DNA of 52,008 bases from Acaryochloris sp. CRU_2_0 (GCA_012034865.1 JAAUOM010000016.1:1-52008); one strand, 5' to 3'; positions 38,225 through 48,617 are shown, counted from the stretch's first letter. Notes: generated by a model from the sequence alone, not told the origin. Numbers and translations are program-made.

Positions 38225-40055
38225 ATTCCACTCCTGTGTGTCCATTTGATTCATTTTGTAAGCGGTACAGTGCTGCATAGCGTCCTGCCTGACGCATCAA
38301 TTTTCCATGGGTGCCTCGCTCTAGAATGTTTCCCTTTTCCAGATAAAGAATCTGATCGGCATGTTCTACAGCGAGCAGGTTATGGGAAATTAAGAAGGTT
38401 GTACTTCCGCGTGTCAAGCGATTCAGGGCTTCATTGACAGCGTGCTCACTGGCACTATCCAACCCTGTCGTAGGTTCATCTAGAATCACAATGGGAGAGT
38501 GGCGAATGGCGGCACGGGCAATGGCAATTCGTTGGCGTTGTCCCCCGGATAGACTACCGCCCCGCTCTCCTAAGATCGTGTCATACCCATCCGGTAAATC
38601 CATAATGAAATCATGGGCATTGGCAAGACGAGCCGCACGCTCTACTTCTTGATCGGTGGCACCTAGGCGACCGTAGGTGATATTCTCGCGGATGCTCACA
38701 GCAAACAGGACACTATCCTGCATGACCACACTAATTTGCTGTCGCAACGAATCCAGCTTATAGCTGCGAATATCTTTGCCGTCAATTAGAATCCTACCTT
38801 CAGTGGGATCATACAACCGTAGAATCAAGCTCACCAGCGTGGACTTGCCGCTTCCCGATGGTCCCACAACCGCAATCTGCTGACCGGGTTCAACACTTAA
38901 GTCTAAGTGTTTCAGAATGCGAAGGTTTGGATCATACCCGAAAGAAACCTGCTCAAACTGAACAGCACCATAGAAGGGATGGGCAACCTTTGCCCCTGGT
39001 AAATCCCTGACATTGGGTTCGTAGTCCAGAATATCAATGACTCGCTCCCCGGAGGCAGTAGCCTTAGCGATCTGGCCGATTTGCTTCGCAATTTGGCGCA
39101 TGGGTTCAAAAGCCGTTTTCAGGTAGTTCACAAAAATGAGCACATCCCCAGGGGTGAGTGTCTTCTGAATCACTAGCAGAGAACTCCGCCAAATTACTAG
39201 CGCCAAAATCAGTGCCATCAATACCTTGACCAGTCCTTCTAGAAAAGCTGCTAGCTTGAGCGATCGCGCCCCTTCATCTAGACTTTTGGTATTTTGATGC
39301 AGGAAATTCTGTTCCAACATCTCGTGCAAAGAGAGTGCCTGTACCACTTTGATGGCACTCAAAGTTTCACTAGTGGTATCGGCAATCAATCCTTCTGTGC
39401 GGCGATGTTTCTTGGCAAGTTTGCGGATACGACTCACGATTCGGGTTGTGGTGAGGGAGAAAAGGGGAAAAACTGCCATAGAGATTAAGGCTAGCTCCCA
39501 ATTCAGCCAAAACATGATACCCACCATCCCTACGATAGTGATGATATTGGCAAGAAAGGGAAGGGCAGTTTTAATCGTGACCAGTCGCAATCGTTCGATG
39601 TCGTAAGTAACGCGGGTGATTAAATCTCCACTTTTGAACTGTTGATGGAAGGAAAGCGACAATCTTTGAATATGGCTATATAAATTACTGCGTACCTCGG
39701 CAAGGACTTGAATGGCTGCAAGTGCCATCCCATAGGTACTTAAATAGGACGTGACACTGCGGAGGGCGGCGATCACCACAATAGCAAAGGCTAGCACCGC
39801 CAGGAGCCACATCGGAGATAGTCCCAGGAAGGCAACATGTTCAGGGACAACAGTTGTCTTAGAGAGCAGCACATCATCAAAGATATACTTGAGCGGCCAA
39901 GGTTCCAGTAATCCTAGCGCCGTTTCCACCAGAAGCGCCAGCATGGAGCCACCGATCAAAAATTGTCGCTTGCGAATTTGGGGCCAGAATTTGACGAGCA
40001 TATGCCAAATTCCTGGTAGGATTCCCTGCAGTTCTTTTTCAGATTGATTCATCAT
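38208..40055 (-). CDS. ABC exporter, fused membrane and ATPase domains (MsbA-like)
   Basis: A 615-residue half-transporter that probably works as a homodimer. An N-terminal type IV exporter membrane domain with six helices spans about residues 30-330. The ATPase domain has Walker A GPSGSGKSTLVSLIL, the Q-loop VVMQDSVLF, signature LSGGQRQRIAIARA, Walker B IVILDEPTTGLDSAS and the H-loop FLISHNLLA. In an operon with four glycosyltransferases it probably exports or flips a glycosylated lipid or peptide. The substrate cannot be told from sequence. It lies 32 bp downstream of the GT2 gene. Confidence 0.9.
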   Translation of the reverse strand: MMNQSEKELQGILPGIWHMLVKFWPQIRKRQFLIGGSMLALLVETALGLLEPWPLKYIFDDVLLSKTTVVPEHVAFLGLSPMWLLAVLAFAIVVIAALRSVTSYLSTYGMALAAIQVLAEVRSNLYSHIQRLSLSFHQQFKSGDLITRVTYDIERLRLVTIKTALPFLANIITIVGMVGIMFWLNWELALISMAVFPLFSLTTTRIVSRIRKLAKKHRRTEGLIADTTSETLSAIKVVQALSLHEMLEQNFLHQNTKSLDEGARSLKLAAFLEGLVKVLMALILALVIWRSSLLVIQKTLTPGDVLIFVNYLKTAFEPMRQIAKQIGQIAKATASGERVIDILDYEPNVRDLPGAKVAHPFYGAVQFEQVSFGYDPNLRILKHLDLSVEPGQQIAVVGPSGSGKSTLVSLILRLYDPTEGRILIDGKDIRSYKLDSLRQQISVVMQDSVLFAVSIRENITYGRLGATDQEVERAARLANAHDFIMDLPDGYDTILGERGGSLSGGQRQRIAIARAAIRHSPIVILDEPTTGLDSASEHAVNEALNRLTRGSTTFLISHNLLAVEHADQILYLEKGNILERGTHGKLMRQAGRYAALYRLQNESNGHTGVEYVLEV

Positions 40056-40087
40056 GGAGTCAATTTTTAAGGGATTTCTAATAGATC

Positions 40088-41245
40088 CTAGCTGACCGCA
40101 GAGTCAGTAAAAGCTTGTACTTCTCTCTTTTCCGGTTTTTCAAACTTCTTCCCATTTTTGAGTTTTTGCGATCGCCGCAGCCCGAAACTATGCTGGGCAT
40201 AGTCATACTTGCGGGCATAGCGATCGCTAATAAAGTTATTGATGGGGCGCTCTACAACTTGAAGCCAATCAGCAAAGTCATTGCGCTTTTCTTTCCAAGG
40301 CAAACGGCTGATAATAGGACGCATCAAAGCCCGGTAGCGCCGACGACCCAGACGATTATAACGACGTTCAAAGTACCAGTCTTCTTCAACATCCCACTTC
40401 TTGCGGAAATGATCAAAGCTCGCCAAATCCCAAGCATCACTCCAGCGCAGGCTGAAGTAGGTGTAATCATACCAATCAAATTCAGCACCCGTCATGTAGG
40501 TGACAATACTTTGACGTTCACAGTAGACAGTACCACCAACCTTCGCTGCGCACAGACAGAGGTCAATGTGTTCCCGAGTGCTGAGCAGACCTTCATCCAG
40601 TAGCCCGTACTCATCAAAGAAAGACTTCCGTACCAGAGCCGTGTGGAACTCCACAAACTCACACTGTACACGGGTGAGCTGTTCAGGAATTTTGGAGACT
40701 CGTTTGCCTTCCAGGTAGCTTTTTTGTACCGCATAACGGCTTATCTTATGTTTTCCGGTACGCATCTCAATATAGGTTGTGCCGCCGCCATTATGAACCA
40801 TTTCATGGACAGGAGAGTCAATACAGGTTAAGGTACCGACCACCGTCGCTTCGGTTTCTTCGGCACACTCAACAAGCTTTTGCAACCAACCCCGTTTTAC
40901 CAGGACATCATTATCGATAAATACGATGTATTTGCCATTAGCAGCTTGGATGCCAAGATTGCGAGCGCGATTTGGAGACAGGTAATGCTCCGTCCGAATT
41001 AACTTAAATTGTTTTTCTTGGGATTGCTTTTCCAGATAAGCTTTCAATGCAGGAGAAGAACCTCCATCGACATAAACTAGCTCAAAGGGATAGTCAGTGT
41101 CAGCATAAATACTCTCTAGAGATTGCTGAGCGTAGCTGAAACGCTCTCGTGGAACTACGACGATAGTTACCATCGGCTGTTCTAAAGCTTCAGTTTGGGT
41201 AGAGTGTTTTAGAGATAAAGTATCAGTCATTTGGATTGTCCTCAT
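40088..41245 (-). CDS. Family 2 glycosyltransferase
   Basis: A 385-residue GT-A enzyme. The N-terminal nucleotide-binding part reads MVTIVVVPRERFSYAQQSLE and FELVYVDGG. The acceptor or metal site is IVFIDNDV, a D-x-D variant, followed by WLQKLVECAEETEA. The C-terminal ~120 residues are Arg/Tyr-rich with no membrane helix. It is a soluble enzyme of the operon; donor and acceptor are unknown. It begins 53 bp after the preceding glycosyltransferase gene. Confidence 0.87.
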   Translation of the reverse strand: MRTIQMTDTLSLKHSTQTEALEQPMVTIVVVPRERFSYAQQSLESIYADTDYPFELVYVDGGSSPALKAYLEKQSQEKQFKLIRTEHYLSPNRARNLGIQAANGKYIVFIDNDVLVKRGWLQKLVECAEETEATVVGTLTCIDSPVHEMVHNGGGTTYIEMRTGKHKISRYAVQKSYLEGKRVSKIPEQLTRVQCEFVEFHTALVRKSFFDEYGLLDEGLLSTREHIDLCLCAAKVGGTVYCERQSIVTYMTGAEFDWYDYTYFSLRWSDAWDLASFDHFRKKWDVEEDWYFERRYNRLGRRRYRALMRPIISRLPWKEKRNDFADWLQVVERPINNFISDRYARKYDYAQHSFGLRRSQKLKNGKKFEKPEKREVQAFTDSAVS

Positions 41246-41298
41246 AATGGTTCTTCAGGTTTTTCCTTAGCGGATGTTGTAATAACACCTTCTAAAAT

Positions 41299-42497
41299 CT
41301 ATGCAGCCACAGGCTGTTCTAAAATGGCTCTTAAGAGCGCTGTTGTTGTTTCAGCTCCCTGTAATTCAAAGGGCTGAAAGGGTTTTACACTAAGGGGTGC
41401 GGCAATTACCTCAGCGATTCGTTGCGCCAGTCCCTCAGGCGGAAGATCTTTAGGTTGTAGGAGCTTTAAGACTCCCATTTTTTCTAATTTTTCAGCTCTC
41501 ACGGATTGTTCCCAATCCTTGCTAGACGGTAAAATTATCGCGTTAGTACCCGTGCGCAGAATGTTCATGGTGGTGTTATACCCCCCCAAACTGACGGAGA
41601 GGGCAGCTTTCTTCATGTAGATGATCAGGTTTGGGGTAAATTTCCGCAGCGTCAAGTTTTTCTGTCCTGCTGCTGCTTGCTCCAGGGTTTGGAACAGATC
41701 TGGCGGGATAAAGGGTCCGGTAAAGACCTGAGCATGGTGGTCTGGCAGGAGATCTTTGAGAATCGGACTGGCGGCAAGGGTTGCTTTGAGCAGATCATGT
41801 CCCAACTGCCCACCGCCAACACTGACCAGAATCATCGGGTTGCCCGTGAAAGATCTGCAACATCCTCTTCCGTCCAGATGGCATCTGCAGAAAGGGCTTG
41901 AGCAACAAATCCTGTATATTCAACGGGGCAATGGATATCTGAGATCGCCGGAAAACTTTCTTCCAATCGATGAAATCGAGGATCGGAGTGAACCAGCAGC
42001 AGGTCAAAATAGTGATTGAGCCGTTGACAGGTTTTGGTAATGACCTCATTGCGATCGGCGTAGGGTTGTGCCATCACCACATCCCGCAGGCTACAGACAA
42101 CTTTTATCGGCTTACGAGAGGCTTTTACCCGCTCTAATAATGGAATGGATTCAAATTCAAACTGATATTTTTTAAATGGGTATCCCTCAATCATCAGACA
42201 ATCGGGCTGAAATCGATCAAACACCTCCAGAAGTTTGGCGGTTCTTTGTTGTTTCACTGTTTCCAGATCTTGAGAAGGATCGGGAACCCTAACTTGACGA
42301 TTTTCAGAGAGAATCATCGGTAGCGTGACTACCTCGACATTTCCAGGAAGCGTTAAGCCTGTAACTGTTGTCCCTCCCTTGACAAAGCAAATCTGAAACT
42401 CAGTTGCCAAACTGCGGATAATTTCCAGACTACGGACAAGATGCCCCATGCCCAGGTGATACTGACAGTAGAACAGAATTTTTTTCACTGGTTTCAC
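41299..42497 (-). CDS. MurG-like (COG4671-type) glycosyltransferase A (frameshifted)
   Basis: A GT-B enzyme closely related to the next gene upstream. The N-terminal half begins with ILFYCQYHLGMGHLVRSLEI, where GMGHLVR is the G-x-G-H acceptor loop. The C-terminal half has MILVSVGGGQLGHDLL and the donor site LSVSLGGYNTTMNILRTG. The frame stops at TGA after LSRATR (41832). One extra A in GGGCAACCCG gives LSRANPMILVSVGGG, and the whole is then 399 residues, like its 402-residue paralog. It starts 9 bp after that paralog. The break fits the window-wide single-base loss pattern. Confidence 0.83.
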
Positions 42498-42506
42498 CTC
42501 CTTGGT

Positions 42507-43715
42507 TTAGACAGCCGTTAAGGTGGGCTGAAGTATATTTTGCAAAAGGATCGAGGTTGCCTGGGCACCATTGAGTTGAAGCTGAGGATGCTGGTGTGGG
42601 TGTGGCTGAGCTAGGCAGTCGGCGATCGCCAAGGCAAGACGCTCTGGTTCTAAATCCTCAGGCGAAAGAATTTTCAGGAGATTGAGAGCCTCCAATTTTT
42701 CAGCCCGGATGGCCTGTTCTCGATCTTTATTGGCAGGATAAATCAGGGCGGGAACACCCGTCTTTAAGATATTCATGGTGGTGTTGTAGCCTCCCAAACT
42801 GATAGACAGATCAGCCTTTTTGAGATGGGCAATTAAATTGGGCGTAAATCGGTGCAGGGTGAGATTTGATGCTCCCGATGATAGAGTTTTCAGGCGCTGA
42901 TAATGGGTTTCTTCCATCAGCGGCCCCGCAAAGATAATAATGCGATGGGGAATTTTTTCTTTGAGAAGGGGTGCAGCCTGAATCACACTTTCTAAGAGAT
43001 CATGTCCAAGCTTGCCTCCTCCCACGCTAACCACAATCTTTGGCGTGGAATCGCTCAGATGCACCGTATCCTCAGCATTGACCTCAATGTCCTGTGGTTC
43101 TGACTGGACTACATAGCCTGTGTAATGGATCGGGATTTTGAGGTCACTCACCCTAGAAATATTATCTTCCAAGCGATGAATTGCAGGATCAGAGTGAATC
43201 AGAATTCCGTCATAGTATTGATTGGCAAATTCACATCTGCGCTGCTCTTCCCAGTCCCGATCTGCAAATTCTTTGACCATAATAATGTCCCGCAAACTAC
43301 AAATGACCTTGGCTGGAGAACCAGATGATTTGACATGTTCAAGAAAGGGGAGCATTTCAAAAGCCAGCGCCTTATGCTTGCTGAACGGATAACCCTCTGT
43401 GATCAGACAATCGGGTTGAAATTGATCGAATACTTGGAGTAAGGACACTTTGCGAAGTTCCTTAACCGCTTCCAGGCTCATCGTACTCCCCACCACTCGA
43501 AGCTGTTTGCCAACTAAAGCGTCGGAAACTTCCACCTGGATTGTGGGCAGTTGAACCACCTCTACTCCAGAGGGAACTTCAAATCCTTCAACTCGCTGTC
43601 CGCCATCAATCAAGCAAATTTGGAACGTTTTAGATAAGGCGCGGATCAGTTCTGTGGTTCGCACCAGATGACCCATACCTAATAAGTTTTGGCAGTAGAA
43701 GAGAATTTTTTGCAT
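42507..43715 (-). CDS. MurG-like (COG4671-type) glycosyltransferase B
   Basis: An intact 402-residue GT-B enzyme. The N-terminus KILFYCQNLLGMGHLVRTTE carries the glycine-rich acceptor loop. VVSVGGGKLGHDLLESV starts the donor-binding half, and LSISLGGYNTTMNILKTGV is the UDP-sugar site. It is strongly similar to the frameshifted downstream copy over its whole length and more distantly to the 412-residue copy upstream. The three probably arose by tandem duplication. No membrane segments, so it is likely cytoplasmic or peripheral. Sugar and acceptor are unknown. Confidence 0.87.
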   Translation of the reverse strand: MQKILFYCQNLLGMGHLVRTTELIRALSKTFQICLIDGGQRVEGFEVPSGVEVVQLPTIQVEVSDALVGKQLRVVGSTMSLEAVKELRKVSLLQVFDQFQPDCLITEGYPFSKHKALAFEMLPFLEHVKSSGSPAKVICSLRDIIMVKEFADRDWEEQRRCEFANQYYDGILIHSDPAIHRLEDNISRVSDLKIPIHYTGYVVQSEPQDIEVNAEDTVHLSDSTPKIVVSVGGGKLGHDLLESVIQAAPLLKEKIPHRIIIFAGPLMEETHYQRLKTLSSGASNLTLHRFTPNLIAHLKKADLSISLGGYNTTMNILKTGVPALIYPANKDREQAIRAEKLEALNLLKILSPEDLEPERLALAIADCLAQPHPHQHPQLQLNGAQATSILLQNILQPTLTAV

Positions 43716-43789
43716 GGGGCGATTAATCCTAGAGATGTTATGCGGCTAACGATGGTTTACATCCGTGCAGCTATTTGCACTGGATGGCG

Positions 43790-45028
43790 TTAAGCACAAA
43801 GGCATTTGATGTTGGCATCAACGGGATGTTCTGGTAGGGGTGTGATCCCAAACGAGAGGAGAGCCAAAATGTGATTGGCAATCCGGGGAAGTGCATTCAA
43901 GTCAAGTTGCTTCATACTGGCCACAAACGAGCCAGGGTGTGCAAGTTGATGAAACAGGCACTGTATCAGATATTCAGGGGTAAGTTCTTCGGGTAAAATT
44001 TGCGTTAATACACCCAGCTCGCTCATCTTACTGACTCGAATCAATTGTTCTTGGGATGGTCTGACCCGAGGGACAACAATGGCAGGCTTCTGAGCCGATA
44101 GAATCTCACAGAAGGTGTTATATCCTCCCATAGCGATGACGGCATCTACAGCTTCCATATAGCTCATCAAGTCATCGGTGAATTCCAACATCTGAACGTT
44201 GGGATGGGATTTAGCGAACTGGAATAAGCTTTCTCGCTGTTCTGATGGCATCTCTGGGCCGGCAACCACAAAGCTCTTTAGTGGGTAATCCTGCGGTACT
44301 AACTTGAGTCCTTCTAGATAGGTGTGAAGCAATGGATACCCATCTTCTCCGCCCCCCGCTGTCACTAAGACACGGCGATCGCTCTTTTGTATCCCATAGT
44401 CTTGCCAGAGAGTTTCTCTATCTCGAAGCCCAACTGGACGGCGAATATAGCCACAGAACTTGACTTTGGGCGTGATTACAGGTGGAAATTGATACTCCTG
44501 ACAAACATCAAAGACTTCCGCAGAACCCACCACCAAGACTTGATCGTAGAAATGCTGAATGGCCTGGTAATTATCCTGCTCTCGCCACTCGGCAATTGTG
44601 CGATCGGGATGGTCAAGGATATCTCGCAGCAGAAGCACCCACTTTGTCTCAGGCAAATCATCCTTGAGAGCATTGATGGTTTCCTTCAACTCATCCTTCA
44701 AGCCATAGGGCTTTTTGTCAACCAGAACTAAGTCTGGCTTGAAGTTCAAAGCCGTTGTCAGAACTAGATCCCCCCGCAATTTCACCATTGCTTCTGTATC
44801 CATTTTCAAATATTTAGAAGCAAGTTTTCCTTCCTCACCTCTATTCAGGCAAGGGAGTTTAATATAGTCGAGTCTTTTGGGTAGCCGAAAGCCCTGAAGC
44901 ATTGGTGAACCCGATAAAAGTAAAATTGATAAACTCGGCACAGTCTGAAGGAGATACTGACAAATCTCCAGCATTCTGCGGATATTACCCAGACCGTATG
45001 CATCATGAGAATAAACCAGCAGTTTCAT
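43790..45028 (-). CDS. MurG-like (COG4671-type) glycosyltransferase C, first gene of the operon
   Basis: A 412-residue GT-B enzyme more diverged than copies A and B. The N-terminus KLLVYSHDAYGLGNIRRMLE has GLGNIRR in place of GMGHLVR, so the usual His of the acceptor loop is replaced by Asn. The C-terminal half has RRVLVTAGGGEDGYPLL and the donor site AVIAMGGYNTFCEILSAQKP. It begins the seven-gene minus-strand series and has a good upstream AGGAG. The His-to-Asn change could alter the acceptor or activity. Confidence 0.85.
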   Translation of the reverse strand: MKLLVYSHDAYGLGNIRRMLEICQYLLQTVPSLSILLLSGSPMLQGFRLPKRLDYIKLPCLNRGEEGKLASKYLKMDTEAMVKLRGDLVLTTALNFKPDLVLVDKKPYGLKDELKETINALKDDLPETKWVLLLRDILDHPDRTIAEWREQDNYQAIQHFYDQVLVVGSAEVFDVCQEYQFPPVITPKVKFCGYIRRPVGLRDRETLWQDYGIQKSDRRVLVTAGGGEDGYPLLHTYLEGLKLVPQDYPLKSFVVAGPEMPSEQRESLFQFAKSHPNVQMLEFTDDLMSYMEAVDAVIAMGGYNTFCEILSAQKPAIVVPRVRPSQEQLIRVSKMSELGVLTQILPEELTPEYLIQCLFHQLAHPGSFVASMKQLDLNALPRIANHILALLSFGITPLPEHPVDANIKCLCA

Positions 45029-45285
45029 AGGATTTCTCCTGTGAGGAGTGAGTGTGGGTCAATCAAATCTCGCTCATTGATTTGCCCTACTCTATAAAAT
45101 TGCAAACTCCAATGAATCCTTTATGAAGTTTTTATGAGATAAATCTCATGCTTTTGTGGGTTGTATCCCTTTATGCTGAGTAAAACCCCAACTAGATATC
45201 TGAATTGGACTGTGATCATTGCTATCAGATGGTTTTCAGTCTATGCCAGCTCTCAAGGTCATCAGCAAGGAATACCTTATGTCTT
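45029..45285 (+). promoter_or_regulatory. Divergent regulatory region between the glycosyltransferase operon and the sensor kinase
   Basis: Two copies of TTTATGA at 45120-45126 and 45131-45137 are spaced 11 bp apart, the periodicity bound by OmpR-family regulators. The second copy runs into a palindrome, ATGAGATAAATCTCAT (45134-45149). Either divergent unit could be controlled from here. The regulator at 49481-50149 is a natural candidate, by inference only. Confidence 0.45.
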
Positions 45286-46773
45286 ATGAGTGAATCAAAC
45301 TCACCTCGGCCCTTTCTATATCATTGCCTAGGGCAACAGCAGTCTCGATTTCAGCAAATATTTCGAGAAGCTCGGACTCGAATTCTGCTGATGTATGTAG
45401 TAAGCATAATCCTGCTCATGGCAGCAGCAATTCCTGTCTTTCGCACTCTCTTATTTGCATCGGTCGATAGACGAGTTCGAGTTGACCTCAAAGAAGAAGT
45501 AAAAGATTTTGAGAGTAGCTATGTTGCTTGGCAGCAACAGTCTTCTCAACGCTCCATTGCAGATTTTCAAGTCTTTGCCGATCAATATCTGTCTAAACGG
45601 GTACCAGAAGACGATAACTTTTTGCTGATTTTAATTAATGATCAATTTTACCGATCCAACCCTAGTTTATTGATTGCCCCTCTCCAACCCAACTCTCCTT
45701 TGTTTCGGCGTTGGCAGCAGGTTACTGAGTTTCGTCGAGGGGAGTGGGAGACTTATGATGCCAAGGTTAGCAAAATCCTCTACAAAATTCAGCCTTTCAT
45801 GCTAGAGGGTAATCAGCGTGTCACCTTTGTAGTTGCCCACTCCACAGCAGGGGAGCGCAATGAATCCTTGGGTGCGGTTTATGTGTTTATACAAATTGCC
45901 TCTGGTGTGATTGCGATCTCCCTCATTCTGGCTTGGTTTGTTGCAGGACAACTGTTGGCACCTGTGCGGGATTTGGCTGAAACCGCTCGGATTATCAGTG
46001 AGACCGATTTATCCCAACGTCTACCTGTCCGGGGGACAGGGGAGCTAGCCGATTTAGCGGAAACCTTTAATGAGATGATGGATCGTCTCCAATCTGCCTT
46101 TGAAAGCCAGCAAGATTTCATGAATGATGCGGGTCATGAATTACGCACACCGATTACGATTGTGCGCGGCCATCTAGAGTTAATGGATGAGGATCCGCAA
46201 GAGCAGCAAGCCACGATTGAACTGGTTTTGGATGAATTGGATCGCATGGGGCGGCTTGTAAATGACTTAATCTTGCTGGCCAAATCGGAGCGGCCTGACT
46301 TTCTGCGCTTAGAAGCGGTTGATGTTAAAGATTTTGCTCAAGAGTTATTTAACAAAGCCCAAACCCTAGGCCATCGTGATTGGCAACTGACGCTGAGGGC
46401 TGATCAACAACTGATGTGCGATCGCCAACGCGTGACTGGGGCATTGCTCAATCTTCTGCGTAATGCCGTTCAACATACCCAAGAGAACGACACCATTGAA
46501 TTGGGTTGTGGGGCTACCCCAACAGAAGCGAGATTTTGGGTGCGAGATACGGGTGTTGGCATTGCACCGTCCGATCAAGCCCAGATCTTTGAACGATTTG
46601 CTCGCGCCAAACATCGGCGGCGATCCACGGATGGCTCTGGTTTAGGGCTAGCCATTGTGCGAGCCATTGCTGAAGCCCATCGGGGGCGAGTTGAGCTGAT
46701 CAGCGCCCCCTATCGGGGGGCAACCTTTACGATTTGTTTGCCCCTGATTCCCTATTTCGGCAGCAAGGCATAA
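45286..46773 (+). CDS. Sensor histidine kinase with HAMP domain
   Basis: A 495-residue membrane sensor. Helix 1 (about ILLMYVVSIILLMAAAIPVF) and helix 2 (VIAISLILAWFVAGQLLAPV) enclose a ~180-residue periplasmic sensor region. A HAMP linker follows, then HisKA with the phospho-accepting His in DAGHELRTPITIV. The HATPase has N-box LLNLLRNAVQHT, G1 VRDTGVGIAP and G2 GSGLGLAIVRA. The start is set at ATG 45286 behind AAGGA; an upstream TTG would add 27 unlikely residues. The partner is probably the OmpR-type regulator 2.7 kb away on the other strand. The signal is unknown. Confidence 0.88.
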   Translation: MSESNSPRPFLYHCLGQQQSRFQQIFREARTRILLMYVVSIILLMAAAIPVFRTLLFASVDRRVRVDLKEEVKDFESSYVAWQQQSSQRSIADFQVFADQYLSKRVPEDDNFLLILINDQFYRSNPSLLIAPLQPNSPLFRRWQQVTEFRRGEWETYDAKVSKILYKIQPFMLEGNQRVTFVVAHSTAGERNESLGAVYVFIQIASGVIAISLILAWFVAGQLLAPVRDLAETARIISETDLSQRLPVRGTGELADLAETFNEMMDRLQSAFESQQDFMNDAGHELRTPITIVRGHLELMDEDPQEQQATIELVLDELDRMGRLVNDLILLAKSERPDFLRLEAVDVKDFAQELFNKAQTLGHRDWQLTLRADQQLMCDRQRVTGALLNLLRNAVQHTQENDTIELGCGATPTEARFWVRDTGVGIAPSDQAQIFERFARAKHRRRSTDGSGLGLAIVRAIAEAHRGRVELISAPYRGATFTICLPLIPYFGSKA

Positions 46774-46876
46774 TCGTTCTGCTATTGGGTGAGCTGTGGC
46801 TGTGACGCAGACTCATTTCTTGAAAAGACTCAACAAGTGGGGATAGCTATCAACATTGCAATGGACGAAGGTTGCC

Positions 46877-48564
46877 ATGACCATTTTCACTCCTACTTTC
46901 CTCTTTGATGGGCATCAAGACCGGATCAACCTGATCTGGAGATGGCTTGGCAGGTCGCTCCTATATACCTGTTTCTGCCAGTGCCCTCTGGTGGTTCCAG
47001 TGCTTTTGGCAAGCTTATCTTTGTTCTGGGGAGTGACAATTCCCGTCCCTGCGATCGCACAGCAGTCCTCAACACGCTTACCCTCCAGATCCGATCTGCC
47101 TCCGTCTCTGGCAGACATCCATCCCCTCCAATCTATGCCTAGAGTTGCCGAGTTGTCAGATATTGACTCGGATGACTGGGCTTTCCAAGCCCTACAATCC
47201 TTGGTAGAGCGCTATAACTGTCTCTCCACTCCATCGAGTAGACCGTCCCTAGAGGAACAGTACACGATGTCTCGAAGGAAGTTTGCTGCTATCCTCAATG
47301 CCTGCCTTCAAAGATTAGAACAGAGGAAAGCTAGTCAGATGAGCAAGGGGCTTGATCCAGTGTCGCAAGATAGCATCCAGCATCTCCAGTCTGATTTTTC
47401 CAGGGAACTAATCTCGTTACAACAACGGTTAGATACTATAGACACCCAGATGACCAAAGTTGAAACTCAGCAATTTGCGCCGATGACCCAATTAAGTGGC
47501 GAAGTAATCTTTGCCCTTGCAGGAGTAGTGGGCGGGAAGCGCATCGACAACGAGGAGGAATCCATTGATACTAAGGTGTCTCTGGCGCATCGAGTCCGAC
47601 TAAACTTTGATACTACTTTTACAGGGCAGGATCAACTGCGGATCAGGCTACAGGCCCGTAATATTCCTGAATTTGAGAATGTTACAGGGACACCAATGGC
47701 CAATCTTTCCTTTGATGGTGCCGACGGCAATGGACTAAAACTAGCGGACTTGAGCTATCAATTTCTTATCGGACAGCAACGCGCGTGGTGGTTAGTCTAG
47801 AAGGGGCTGACTTACGAGACTTTGTGCCTACCGCCAATCGTTACTTCAGCAGCAGTGGCCAAGGAGCCATTTCCTCTTTCGGTCGGGAAAGTCCAATTAT
47901 CCGCCAGGGCAGTGGTACGGGCTTTGGTATCTCTCATGACTTTAATGACAGTGTTAATGTCGGTATTGGTTATGTGGCCAATAACGCTAATAATCCCAGC
48001 GAAGGGTTATTCGGTGATCGCTACGGCGCGATCGCACAATTAACGTTTACCCCCACCGATGCGCTAGCTGTGAGTGCGACCTATGTGCGTTCCTTCAACA
48101 ACCTTGCCACAGACACAGGTAGTCAACTCGCCAACGATCCCTTCGACGATCAATCCGATGCTGTCAGAGCCAACGCATGGAGTACAGCAGTAAATTTAGA
48201 GGTTACCGACAATTTTAATTTGGGAGGACACATTGGTCTGATTCAAGCAACTGCTACGGATCTCGTTGATACCCCCACCGCCGATATTTTTACCTGGGCC
48301 ATTCAGTTTGGGTTTCCCGATCTAGGCAAAGAAAGCAGCCTCTTAGGGGTAGTGATTGGCCAACCTCCTAAAGTCACTAGCAATCAGTTTGGTATTGACT
48401 TTAAGGATAAAGATACTTCTCTCCATTTAGAAGCTTTTTATCGGTGGCAACTCACCGATCATATCGGTATCACACCAGGTCTGATTGTGATTCTCAGCCC
48501 GGACCATAACAGTGTGAACGACACCATTTATGTCGGCACGATCCGCACCACCTTCCGATTCTAG
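46877..48564 (+). CDS. SLH-domain OprB-type porin, second copy (frameshifted)
   Basis: A paralog of the nitrate-cluster porin. The signal peptide lies within the first ~65 residues (VLLASLSLFWGVTIPVPAIA). The SLH domain follows (DSDDWAFQALQSLVERYNC, MSRRKFAAILNACL), then a coiled coil and an OprB barrel ending TIRTTFRF. The first frame ends at a TAG just after 47780. One extra A in CAGCAACGCG gives GQQTRVVVSLEGADLRDFVP and joins the second frame, making about 562 residues. ATG 46877 behind GAAGG is the likely start. No NtcA box precedes it. It lies 103 bp after the sensor kinase. Confidence 0.83.
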
Positions 48565-48605
48565 GTTAAGGAGGCGAGTGCAACGTCTTTTGGGGTTTTC
48601 AAGAC

Positions 48606-48617
48606 TTGTGTGTACAC
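48606..48617 (+). repeat. TTGTGTGTACAC motif, copy 1
   Basis: A 12-base motif containing the palindrome GTGTACAC. Identical copies lie at 49139-49150 (opposite strand) and 49298-49309, all three within about 700 bp around the orphan receiver gene. Confidence 0.45.

Noticed and set aside
40115..40603. A 162-codon plus-strand frame within the GT2 gene
   Set aside because: It is opposite a clear family 2 glycosyltransferase; its hydrophobic content comes from the antisense reading.
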